Shown here: positions 1 to 5,546 of the stretch, one piece after another | How the letters are laid out: every line of letters starts with the position of its first letter | Position numbering within the stretch: position 1 is the first letter of the stretch | Assembly: GCA_002389055.1 (NCBI GenBank) | Contig: DGNT01000117.1 | Coordinates: 1 to 5,546 of the forward strand | From: Alcanivorax sp. UBA4485 | Lineage (GTDB): Bacteria > Pseudomonadota > Gammaproteobacteria > Pseudomonadales > Alcanivoracaceae | Length of the DNA stretch: 5,546 bases | Direction: 5' to 3' | The notes under the pieces: generated by a model | Told to the model about the DNA's origin: nothing | What the model saw: only the letters and a program-made list of their open reading frames with translations | Databases searched by the model: none | Translations under genes and position numbers: made by a program

Positions 1-352
1 GGATGCGCGGCAGGTAGTAGTCTTTCTGTTCCTGGGTGCCGAACTTGATGATCACCGGGGCGACCATGTTGACGCCGAAGGGCAGCACGGTGGGGGCGCC
101 GGCTTCCGCGCACTCTTCTTCGAAGATGTGCTTCTGGATCGGGCTCCAGCCGGTGCCGCCGTGTTCTTTCGGCCAATGCAGGGCCAGCCAGCCCTGCTCG
201 TTGAGAATTTTCTGCCAGCGGATGGTGTCTTCCTTGCCCAGGCGCTTGTGCTCTTTCACCTTGCTGGAAATATCCTTGGGCAGCTTGTCGTTCAGGAAGG
301 TACGCACTTCGTCACGGAAGGCGCGCTCTTCGGCGGTGTAATTAATGTCCAT
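1..352 (-). CDS. Acyl-CoA dehydrogenase, N-terminal part (3' end cut by window edge)
   Basis: This is the first 117 residues of an FAD-dependent acyl-CoA dehydrogenase, the enzyme that makes the 2,3-double bond in step one of beta-oxidation. My translation begins MDINYTAEERAFRDEVRTFL. It shows the features of the helical N-terminal domain: an amphipathic FRDEVRTFL helix at residues 12-20, then RWQKILNEQGWLALHWPKEHGG (45-66, given here only as the landmark W..L...GW....WP.EHGG), GTGWSPI at 66-72 and FGTQEQKDYYLPRI at 104-117. The HWPKEHGGTGW stretch resembles the longer-substrate or pimeloyl-CoA-type dehydrogenases, but substrate is not inferable. The ATG at 350-352 is preceded by AGAGG with a 5-nt gap, which supports this start. 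It lies 39 nt after the bifunctional hydratase/dehydrogenase on the same strand with no terminator between, so co-transcription is likely. The FAD-binding and catalytic-base regions lie outside the window. Confidence 0.93.
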   Translation of the reverse strand, partial: MDINYTAEERAFRDEVRTFLNDKLPKDISSKVKEHKRLGKEDTIRWQKILNEQGWLALHWPKEHGGTGWSPIQKHIFEEECAEAGAPTVLPFGVNMVAPVIIKFGTQEQKDYYLPRI

Positions 353-391
353 AATAACCTCTGTGTCTTAGGCGGCTTCAGGGCTGCGGTT

Positions 392-2476
392 TCAGCTGTA
401 AAAGCCCTTGCCTTCTTTAGCCAGTTTTTCCAGCAGCGCGGCCGGCTTCCAGGTGTCGGAACCGGTTTCCTGGTGAATCTGGCTTACCTTGTCGTAAATG
501 GTCTTGAGGCCCACGGAATCGGCCCAGAACAGGACGCCACCGCGGTACACCGGGAAGCCGTAGCCGTAGATCCAGATCACGTCCACGTCCAGCGGGCGGG
601 CGGCGATGCCCTCTTCCAGGATCTTGGCGCCCTCATTGACCATGATGTACATGCAGCGCTCGAGGATTTCCTGATCGGAGATGTCCCGGGACTGGATGCC
701 GTTCTCTTCGCGGAATTTAGCGATCAAGGCGTCGACTTCGGATGAAGGCACCGGGGTACGGTCGCCTTCCTTGTAGTCGAACACGCCGGCCTGGGTCTTC
801 TGACCGAGACGGCCCTGCTCCACCAGATCGTCGGTCCAGTTGCGCGGCGGTGCGTTGTCCGGGTCTTCCTTGCGCACTTCTTCGCGGATGCGGTAGCCCA
901 CATCCATGCCGGCCAGATCGGACATGGCGAACGGGCCCATCGGGAAGCCCAGGTCGAACAACACTTTGTCCACCTGCGCCGGGTTGGCGCCTTCATTAAC
1001 CAGTTGCACCGCTTCCGCCTGACGCTTGTGCAGCATGCGGTTGCCGACGAAGCCGTGGCATACGCCCACCAGCACGCCGACCTTGCCGATGCGGCGGCTC
1101 AGGTCCATCACCGTGGCGACCACCTCGTCGGAGGTCTTCTCGCCGCGCACGTTCTCCAGCAGCTTCATCACGTTGGCGGGGCTGAAGAAGTGCATGCCCA
1201 CCACGTCCTCGGGACGCTGGGTGAAGGAGGCGATGCGGTTCACGTCCAGGGTGGAGGTGTTGGTGGCGAGGATGGCGCCGGGCTTGCAGACCCGATCCAG
1301 CTCGGAAAACACGGCTTTCTTGACGTCCATGTTCTCGAACACCGCTTCGATCACCAGGTCCACGTCGTTCAGGTCGTCGTAGCTGAGCGTGGGCTGGATC
1401 AGCGCCATGCGCTGCTCCACCTGCTCCTGGGTGATGCGGCCTTTCTTGGCGGTGTTTTCGTAGTTCTTGCGGATCACGGCGATGCCGCGCTCCAGGGCGT
1501 CTTCCTTCACCTCGAGAATCTTCACCGGGATACCGGCGTTGGCGAAGTTCATGGCGATGCCGCCACCCATGGTGCCGGCGCCGATGATGGCGGCGCTGTT
1601 CACGTCACGCTTGGCGGTGTCCTTGGGCAGGCCGGGCACCTTGGCCACTTCGCGCTCGGCGAAGAAGACGTGGCGCTGGGCGCGGGACTCGGGGCTCACC
1701 AGCAGCTCGGCGAACAGCTCGCGCTCGCGCTTCATGCCGTCTTCGAAGGGCAGTTCCACGGCGGCCTGGACCGCTTTGATGCAGTGGAACGGCGCTTTGA
1801 AGCCACGCTGTTTGCGGGCGATGGATTTCTCGTAGTTGGTGAACAGATCCGCTTCTTCTTTCTTCACGTCGAGGTCGCGGATCTTGCGCAGCGGGGCGTT
1901 CTCGGCCACCAGCTTGCGGGCGTAGGCGAGCGCGCCTTCGAGCAGGTCGCCGCCGACCACTTCGTCAACGATGCCGACCTTGTAGGCGTCCTTGGCTTTT
2001 ACCGGGTTACCGCCGACGATCATGTCCAGGGCGGCCTTGGCGCCGACCAGGCGCGGCAAGCGCTGGGTGCCGCCGGCGCCGGGCAGCAGGCCAAGCTTCA
2101 CTTCCGGCAGGCCCACCTTGGCGGATTCCAGGGCGACGCGGTAGTCGCAGCCCAGCGCTACTTCCAGACCGCCGCCCAGGGCGGTGCCGTGGATGGCGGC
2201 GATCACCAGCTTGTCGCTGCTTTCGTATTCGTTGATCACGTCCGGCAGGGCGGGCCCGGAGGGCGGCTTGCCGAATTCACGGATGTCGGCGCCGGCGGGG
2301 AAGGTGCGGCCTTCGCCGATCACCACCAGGGCTTTGGCCTGATCGTCTTCCAGGCCCTGGCGCAGGCAGTTGACCAGCCCTTCGCGCACACCCTGACCCA
2401 GGGCGTTGACCGGCGGATAGTCGACGCCGATAACACCGATGTCGCCTTCAAGACGGTAGCTCACTACCTCGCTCAT
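392..2476 (-). CDS. Bifunctional enoyl-CoA hydratase / 3-hydroxyacyl-CoA dehydrogenase (FadB/FadJ-like, peroxisomal-type architecture)
   Basis: A 694-residue cytoplasmic enzyme that hydrates trans-2-enoyl-CoA and oxidises the 3-hydroxyacyl-CoA with NAD, steps two and three of beta-oxidation. The crotonase domain covers about residues 1-190: oxyanion-hole segment FPAGADIREF (59-68) and GTALGGGLE (97-105), with the two catalytic glutamates expected at E105 and E125 (GLPE). The NAD-binding domain starts near 293 with GAGTMGGGIA (299-308). The dehydrogenase catalytic set is complete by spacing to the human SCHAD enzyme: S408, H429 (GMHFFSPA), E441 and N479 (GFVGNR). C-terminal 3HCDH repeats follow (about 475-690). 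At 694 residues it is slightly shorter than FadB or FadJ (about 715-730), and the HFFSPANVMKLLE region looks like the peroxisomal bifunctional enzyme, so I give no fad symbol. The ATG at 2474-2476 has AGGAGG 4 nt upstream. It leads an operon with the acyl-CoA dehydrogenase. Confidence 0.96.
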   Translation of the reverse strand: MSEVVSYRLEGDIGVIGVDYPPVNALGQGVREGLVNCLRQGLEDDQAKALVVIGEGRTFPAGADIREFGKPPSGPALPDVINEYESSDKLVIAAIHGTALGGGLEVALGCDYRVALESAKVGLPEVKLGLLPGAGGTQRLPRLVGAKAALDMIVGGNPVKAKDAYKVGIVDEVVGGDLLEGALAYARKLVAENAPLRKIRDLDVKKEEADLFTNYEKSIARKQRGFKAPFHCIKAVQAAVELPFEDGMKRERELFAELLVSPESRAQRHVFFAEREVAKVPGLPKDTAKRDVNSAAIIGAGTMGGGIAMNFANAGIPVKILEVKEDALERGIAVIRKNYENTAKKGRITQEQVEQRMALIQPTLSYDDLNDVDLVIEAVFENMDVKKAVFSELDRVCKPGAILATNTSTLDVNRIASFTQRPEDVVGMHFFSPANVMKLLENVRGEKTSDEVVATVMDLSRRIGKVGVLVGVCHGFVGNRMLHKRQAEAVQLVNEGANPAQVDKVLFDLGFPMGPFAMSDLAGMDVGYRIREEVRKEDPDNAPPRNWTDDLVEQGRLGQKTQAGVFDYKEGDRTPVPSSEVDALIAKFREENGIQSRDISDQEILERCMYIMVNEGAKILEEGIAARPLDVDVIWIYGYGFPVYRGGVLFWADSVGLKTIYDKVSQIHQETGSDTWKPAALLEKLAKEGKGFYS

Positions 2477-2489
2477 GATTCCTCCTTCA

Positions 2490-2525
2490 GCGGGGGACCC
2501 GCGGTGCGGCGGCCGGAGGGGCCGC
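2490..2525 (-). promoter_or_regulatory. Structured GC-rich 5' leader of the bifunctional beta-oxidation gene
   Basis: Between the predicted promoter and the start codon lie two short perfect inverted repeats. Read on the transcript, the first is GCGGCC-CCTCC-GGCCGC (plus positions 2509-2525, 6-bp stem). The second is GCGGG-TCC-CCCGC (2490-2502, 5-bp stem), ending 3 nt before the AGGAGG ribosome binding site at 2481-2486. The loop of the first hairpin, CCUCC, is exactly complementary to the GGAGG of that ribosome binding site. The repeats are seen directly; a role in translation control is inference, and GC-rich DNA gives short hairpins easily. Confidence 0.4.
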
Positions 2526-2571
2526 GACGGCGCCGCGCATCCCGTGGAAACGGTTCTCTCCCGGACGCTTC

Positions 2572-2599
2572 AGTATAAGAAAATCCGGGCCATTATCAA
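2572..2599 (-). promoter_or_regulatory. Predicted sigma-70 promoter for the beta-oxidation operon
   Basis: On the minus strand there is TTGATA (plus 2594-2599) and TATACT (2572-2577) separated by 16 nt. Each box matches the sigma-70 consensus at five of six positions. The stretch upstream (about 2600-2625) is AT-rich, as an UP element would be, and stands out against the GC-rich surroundings. Transcription would start near 2565, giving a leader of roughly 90 nt before the ATG at 2476. No convincing PsrA or FadR operator was found over it. Confidence 0.65.
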
Positions 2600-2629
2600 T
2601 TATTTCGGAATTAGGTTTTATCTAGCGGA

Positions 2630-2664
2630 CCAACTCTGTTGGCTACACCCTATGGGTGCAAGCC
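2630..2664. repeat. Pair of overlapping short inverted repeats
   Basis: CCAAC-TCT-GTTGG occupies 2630-2642. An imperfect stem runs from 2641 to 2664, with GGCT and AGCC outside and CACCC-TAT-GGGTG inside. The two share the GG at 2641-2642, so they cannot both form fully. They sit between the REP-type palindrome and the AT-rich promoter region. They may be the outer edge of the repeat element or a weak terminator; no T-run follows on either strand. Confidence 0.35.
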
Positions 2665-2666
2665 TT

Positions 2667-2807
2667 GTGGGAGCGGGCCTTGCCCGCGAAAGGCAAGCTC
2701 CGCTTGCCGGCGGGATACCAGAGCCGCTTAACGGCGGCACAAACAACGTCTCTGGAATCCTGCCGGGTGGCTAAAGCCACCCTTTCGCGGGCAAGGCCCG
2801 CTCGCAC
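2667..2807. repeat. REPIN-like composite palindrome: two inverted REP hairpins
   Basis: The outer 25 bases (2667-2691 and 2783-2807) are inverted copies matching at 24 of 25 positions. Each contains the hairpin GCGGGC-CTT-GCCCGC. Inside each arm is a second hairpin, GGCAAGC-TCC-GCTTGCC on the left (2692-2708) and GGGTGGCT-AA-AGCCACCC on the right (2765-2782). The inverted match then resumes: CCGGCGGGATACCAGAG on the left (to 2723) pairs with the segment starting at 2750 at all but two positions. A 26-base loop (2724-2749) includes a small GCCG-CTTAA-CGGC stem. This layout of two REPs in opposite orientation matches REPIN or BIME elements of Pseudomonas-like bacteria, which a RAYT transposase elsewhere in the genome usually mobilises. 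No transposase is present here. Confidence 0.85.
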
Positions 2808-2819
2808 AGCTCTCTATAA

Positions 2820-2854
2820 CCATAAAAGGGCACCACCAGGGTGCCCTTTTATGG
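2820..2854. terminator. Intrinsic terminator of the liv-type operon
   Basis: A perfect 15-bp stem, CCATAAAAGGGCACC against GGTGCCCTTTTATGG, with a 5-base loop. It begins 28 nt after the stop codon of the substrate-binding protein gene. On the minus strand the GC-rich part of the stem is followed by TTTTATGG, so it can end transcription coming from the ABC operon. The plus strand also reads into TTTT, so it could act both ways, but no plus-strand gene is seen. It should insulate the transporter operon from the beta-oxidation operon to its left. Confidence 0.88.
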
Positions 2855-2882
2855 CGTTGCTTCACAGTGTGAGGCGCGGCGT

Positions 2883-4046
2883 TTACTCGGTGATTTCGGA
2901 CAACTTGCGCAGCACCACTTTGCCGTCAACCACTTCGGCGATCTGCGGGTCGGCGCCCAGATTGCCGTTGTCGTCGATGCCGTCCACGTCGTACGGGTTA
3001 TGTTCCACGGATACTTTCTCCATGGCGGCCGGAATCGCGGCGCGGATCGCCTTGGCGTCTTCCACGGTGCCGGCTTCCTGCATCGCCTGGGCGATCAGGT
3101 ACATGGCGAAGTAGTTGTACGCGGTTTCAGAGGTGGCCACGCCGTTGTGGTCCTTTTCCCACTTCTTGAGGAACAGCTTGGCGCCTTCGTTCTCGTACTT
3201 GTCCAGGGGTACCACGCCCACGGAGCCTTCCAGGGACTTGATGCCGCCGGATACCTTGGCCACTTCGTCCATCTTGGCCTGGTCCATCAGAATGAAGCCG
3301 CCTTTGAAGCCCAGTTCGCGGGCCTGACGCACTACCAGGCCGGTGGGCTCGGAAGCACCGCCGACGAACATCACGTCGGGATCCTCGGACAGCACCTTGC
3401 TGACGCCGGTATAGAAGTCGGCGGATTTGTTGTAGTCCATCGGGTTCATGGCCGCCACTTCACCGCCCAGCTTGCGCCATACCGGCACGAATTCCTTGGT
3501 CCAGTATTTGGCGTAGTCGTGGGTGGCGTTGGCGACACCCAGCTTGTTGCCGAAGCGGTCCATGGTGATCCGGGAGAACGGCTCGATGTAGTCGGTGAAG
3601 TTGGGCGGAATCTTCACGGTCAGCTTGTTGCCCTTGGTGGTCACCGCCGGCACGGAGGTGTAGGACATCACCAGGAAGCCGTCACGCTCGTTGAACGCCT
3701 GCAGGGCGAAGGTGCCGCCGGAGTGCGGGGTGAAGATCACCGGGGCGTTGTACTGCTGCACCAGACGCTTGCCGTTCACGGCCGCCTGGCTGGGCGAGTA
3801 CTTGTCGTCCAGGGACTGGATGTTGATGGTGTATTCCTCGCCGTCGACGGTGATACCGCCGTTGGCGTTGATTTCCTCGGCGGCCATGCGCAGGCCTTCC
3901 AGGGTGTTCTCACCGTACAGAGCGGCACCGCCGCTGAGCGGGCCTGTGAAGCCGATGTTGATTTCCTCGGCGTGGGCCGCGCCACCGATGGCGAGGGCCA
4001 CGGCGCTGGCCGCGGCCAGGCGTCGGAAGGATTTCAATACTTTCAT
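2883..4046 (-). CDS. livK: Periplasmic substrate-binding protein of a branched-chain-amino-acid-type (HAAT) ABC transporter
   Basis: A 387-residue protein of the LivJ/LivK type I periplasmic binding family. Residues 1-26 are a classic Sec signal peptide: basic MKVLKSFRR, a hydrophobic Ala/Leu-rich core, then AHA before a predicted cut ahead of E27. The mature protein opens with INIGFTGPLSGGAALYGENT (30-49), then LEGLRMAAEEINANGGI (49-65) and DDKYSPSQAAVNGKRLV (80-96), the usual first-lobe pattern. FTPHSGGT (105-112) lies where the family's first-lobe ligand-contact loop falls. It has no cysteine at all, so the disulfide of E. coli LivJ/LivK is absent, and it is not a lipoprotein. The ATG at 4044-4046 follows GGGAG by about 9 nt. 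It is the last gene of the operon, 66 nt after livF, with a terminator behind it. The symbol marks the family; the ligand could be an amino acid, amide, urea or an organic acid. Confidence 0.9.
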   Translation of the reverse strand: MKVLKSFRRLAAASAVALAIGGAAHAEEINIGFTGPLSGGAALYGENTLEGLRMAAEEINANGGITVDGEEYTINIQSLDDKYSPSQAAVNGKRLVQQYNAPVIFTPHSGGTFALQAFNERDGFLVMSYTSVPAVTTKGNKLTVKIPPNFTDYIEPFSRITMDRFGNKLGVANATHDYAKYWTKEFVPVWRKLGGEVAAMNPMDYNKSADFYTGVSKVLSEDPDVMFVGGASEPTGLVVRQARELGFKGGFILMDQAKMDEVAKVSGGIKSLEGSVGVVPLDKYENEGAKLFLKKWEKDHNGVATSETAYNYFAMYLIAQAMQEAGTVEDAKAIRAAIPAAMEKVSVEHNPYDVDGIDDNGNLGADPQIAEVVDGKVVLRKLSEITE

Positions 4047-4105
4047 GCGCTTTCTCTCCCTTTCTTTATTGTTTGGGATGTGGTCGGAAATTCACTGTGT
4101 TGCAC

Positions 4106-4121
4106 GGCGCCATCAGGCGCC
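4106..4121. repeat. Hairpin across the livF stop codon
   Basis: GGCGCC-ATCA-GGCGCC forms a 6-bp all-GC stem with a 4-base loop. The livF stop codon (4113-4115) sits in the loop. It marks the junction with the 66-nt spacer before livK. It lacks a T-run, so it is not a plain terminator. It could slow RNA decay or set livK apart from livF, but this is inference from position alone. Confidence 0.4.
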
Positions 4122-4820
4122 GATGTAAGCTTTGCGTACCGCTTCGTTGCCCAGCATGGCGTCCCGGTCGCCTTCCATTACCAGGCGGCCGTTCTCCATC
4201 ACATAGGCGCGGGTGGCGATCTTCAGTGCCGCGAACGCGTTCTGCTCCGCCAGCAGCACCGAGGTGCCTTCCTTGTTGATGGTCTGCACGGCTTCGAACA
4301 CCTGCTTGACCACCAGCGGCGCCAGACCCAGCGACGGCTCATCCAGCAGCAGCAGCTTGGGACGGCCCATCAGGGCGCGACCGATGGCCACCATCTGCTG
4401 CTGACCGCCACTCAGAGAACCGGCGGGCTGATCCTTTTTCTCGTCTAAAATGGGGAACATTGCAAGGACATGCTCAAGTGTTTTTTTCATACCCGCCTTA
4501 TCACGGCGGTGTACGTAGGCTCCCAGCCAGAGATTTTTCAGCACTGACATTTCGGGAAACAGCTTGCGGCCTTCCGGGCACTGCACCACGCCGGCCTGCA
4601 CCAGCGCGGAGGGTTTGCGGCCGGTGACGTCCTCACCGTTGAGGGTGATTTTGCCGGCGGAGGCCTTGAGCAAACCGCTGATGGTGTTGAACAGCGTGCT
4701 CTTGCCGGCGCCGTTGGCGCCCAGCAGCACCACCAGCTCGCCCTGCTCCACACTCATGGAAACACCGTCCAGGGCCTTGAAGCTGTCGTACTTGGCGTCC
4801 ACGTTCTCAAGCTTCAACAT
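4113..4820 (-). CDS. livF: LivF-type ABC transporter ATP-binding protein
   Basis: A 235-residue cytoplasmic ATPase subunit of a HAAT importer, of normal length for LivF. In order it has Walker A GANGAGKS (34-41), CPEGRKLFPEMSV (81-93, matching the LivF PEGR..F..M.V pattern), the ABC signature LSGGQ (136-140), Walker B LLLLDEPSLGLAP (156-168) and AEQN (191-194), where Gln replaces the usual switch His, as in E. coli LivF. The C-terminus NEAVRKAYIGA is typical. I chose the ATG at 4818-4820: GGGGAG (4829-4834) lies 8 nt upstream. A GTG at 4827-4829 would add three residues but abuts that same motif. It overlaps the end of livG by 14 nt, which suggests coupled translation. Residues 111-129 are encoded by an AT-rich stretch with unusual codons. 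Confidence 0.95.
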   Translation of the reverse strand: MLKLENVDAKYDSFKALDGVSMSVEQGELVVLLGANGAGKSTLFNTISGLLKASAGKITLNGEDVTGRKPSALVQAGVVQCPEGRKLFPEMSVLKNLWLGAYVHRRDKAGMKKTLEHVLAMFPILDEKKDQPAGSLSGGQQQMVAIGRALMGRPKLLLLDEPSLGLAPLVVKQVFEAVQTINKEGTSVLLAEQNAFAALKIATRAYVMENGRLVMEGDRDAMLGNEAVRKAYIGA

Positions 4821-5546
4821 CTTCTTCACTCCCCAGATAAGCTTCGATGACCACCGGATTGGTCTTGATCTGTTCCGGCGTGCCTTCGGCGATCTTCTCG
4901 CCGTGGTCCAACACCATGATCTTGTCGGCCAGGCTCATGATCATGTCCATTTTGTGCTCAATCAGACACACGGTGATGCCGTGATCGACCATCTTGCGGA
5001 TCAACGCCGCCAGGTTTTCGGTTTCTTCCGGGTTGATGCCGCCGGCGGGCTCGTCGAGCAGCACCAGTTCCGGGTCGGTGGCCATGGCCAGCGCGAACGC
5101 CACCCGCTTGCGCTCTTCCTGGGTGGTGTCGGCGATGTAGCGGTGGCCGATGTGGCTGAGACCGACGAAGTCCAGCACTTCGGCGGCTTTCGAGCGGCAC
5201 TTTTTCTCTTCGTCGCGCAGGCGCTTGGAGTTGATGATCACGTCCCAGAGCCGCGATTGGGTGCGCAGCCGGTGGCCGACGATCAGATTGTCCAGCACCG
5301 TGGACTGCTCGAACAGCTTGGTGGTCTGGAAGGTCCGCGCGATACCCAGGCGGGCAATGCGGTCCGGCGCCATGCCGGTGACGTCCATACCGTTGAACTC
5401 GATGCTGCCGGAGGTGGGCGGCATGGCGCCGGCCACCAGGTTGAAGAAGGTGGTCTTGCCGGCGCCATTGGGGCCAATGATCGCGTTGATCTGGCCGGCG
5501 GCGAATTCCACGCTCACGTCGTTTACCGCCGCCAGGCCGCCGAAGC
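4807..5546 (-). CDS. livG: LivG-type ABC transporter ATP-binding protein (5' end cut by window edge)
   Basis: The visible 245 residues start in FGGLAAVNDVSVEF, the common LivG opening, so only about a dozen N-terminal residues are missing. Numbered from that F, Walker A GPNGAGKT is at 24-31, the Q-loop ARTFQTTKLF has its Gln at 73, Walker B LVLLDEPAGG is at 160-169 and the switch His is H197 (LIEHKMD). PEQIKTNPVVIEAYLG near the end is typical of the family. The place of the ABC signature, NLAYG or LSYG in usual LivG proteins, reads DTTQEERKRVAFALA (139-153), without the conserved Ser/Gly pair. A GTG at 5515-5517 is an internal Val, not the start, because conserved coding sequence continues to the edge. 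The gene pairs with livF as the ATPase heterodimer; permease genes would be expected upstream. Confidence 0.94.
   Translation of the reverse strand, partial: FGGLAAVNDVSVEFAAGQINAIIGPNGAGKTTFFNLVAGAMPPTSGSIEFNGMDVTGMAPDRIARLGIARTFQTTKLFEQSTVLDNLIVGHRLRTQSRLWDVIINSKRLRDEEKKCRSKAAEVLDFVGLSHIGHRYIADTTQEERKRVAFALAMATDPELVLLDEPAGGINPEETENLAALIRKMVDHGITVCLIEHKMDMIMSLADKIMVLDHGEKIAEGTPEQIKTNPVVIEAYLGSEEDVEA

Noticed and set aside
128..745. Plus-strand open frame of 205 codons
   Set aside because: Lies opposite the acyl-CoA dehydrogenase start and the end of the bifunctional gene; no ribosome binding site or domain.
2546..2556. GGAAACGGTTC as a possible PsrA/FadR-type operator
   Set aside because: Only a loose AAAC/GTT dyad, one short copy, and it matches neither known operator well.
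1004..2578. Plus-strand open frame of 524 codons opposite the bifunctional gene
   Set aside because: Its translation is rich in His, Val, Gly and Ala with no recognisable domain, as expected opposite a GC-rich gene. The minus-strand protein has full catalytic motifs throughout.
2667..2807. CRISPR array or tRNA/small RNA gene
   Set aside because: The repeats are inverted, not direct and evenly spaced, and no tRNA-like cloverleaf or anticodon arm is apparent; a REPIN-like palindrome explains the pattern.
2475..3114. Two plus-strand open frames across the intergenic repeat (from 2475 and 2656)
   Set aside because: They read through the promoter, the REP palindromes and the terminator, have low-information sequence, and lack credible start signals.
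4047..4112. A separate sigma-70 promoter for livK in the spacer
   Set aside because: CAATAAAG is a weak -10 candidate and no acceptable -35 box lies at the right distance.
2841..4448. Plus-strand open frame of 535 codons opposite livK and livF
   Set aside because: Same skewed composition, its start lies inside the terminator stem, and both minus-strand genes are clearly real.
4481..4487. Programmed frameshift at the seven-A run in livF
   Set aside because: The zero frame runs on into LSGGQ and Walker B with full-length LivF, and no stimulatory structure or functional alternative product was seen; kept only as a codon-patch observation.
5515..5517. GTG as start of livG
   Set aside because: Conserved FGGLAAVND coding sequence continues in frame to the window edge, so the true start lies outside.

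Overview
The window reads as ordinary chromosomal DNA of a high-GC gammaproteobacterium. The organism call is inference. It rests on codon use dominated by GC-ending codons, on REP-type palindromes with a GCGGGCCTTGCCCGC core of the sort common in Pseudomonas and Alcanivorax-like genomes, and on the gene content (fatty-acid beta-oxidation plus a branched-chain-amino-acid-type ABC transporter). All five supported genes lie on the minus strand, so transcription runs from the right edge to the left. The first and last genes are cut by the window edges.

Right part (about 2820-5546): the distal end of a HAAT (LIV-I type) ABC importer operon, in transcription order livG-type ATPase (5' end off the window), livF-type ATPase (overlapping livG) and a periplasmic substrate-binding protein (livK-type, 66 nt after livF). 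A perfect 15-bp stem terminator closes it. No permease gene is visible; livH and livM would be expected upstream, beyond the right edge. The binding protein would capture a small ligand in the periplasm and the two ATPases would power import, but the ligand cannot be read from the sequence.

Middle (2477-2882): about 400 bases without a gene. From right to left it holds the liv terminator (2820-2854), a 141-bp composite palindrome made of two inverted REP hairpins (REPIN-like, 2667-2807), small hairpins at 2630-2664, an AT-rich stretch carrying a good sigma-70 promoter facing left (2572-2599), and a GC-rich leader with two predicted hairpins in front of a strong ribosome binding site.

Left part (1-2476): a beta-oxidation unit. 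A 694-residue bifunctional enoyl-CoA hydratase / 3-hydroxyacyl-CoA dehydrogenase is followed after 39 nt by the start of an acyl-CoA dehydrogenase. Together these would catalyse the first three steps of a beta-oxidation cycle; the thiolase for the last step is not in view.

I do not see a new defence, mobile or otherwise undescribed system. The points most worth a second look are the non-canonical ABC signature in the livG-type ATPase, the REPIN-like element whose internal stems differ in sequence but not in form, the structured leader of the bifunctional gene, and an AT-rich codon patch with a run of seven A inside livF.
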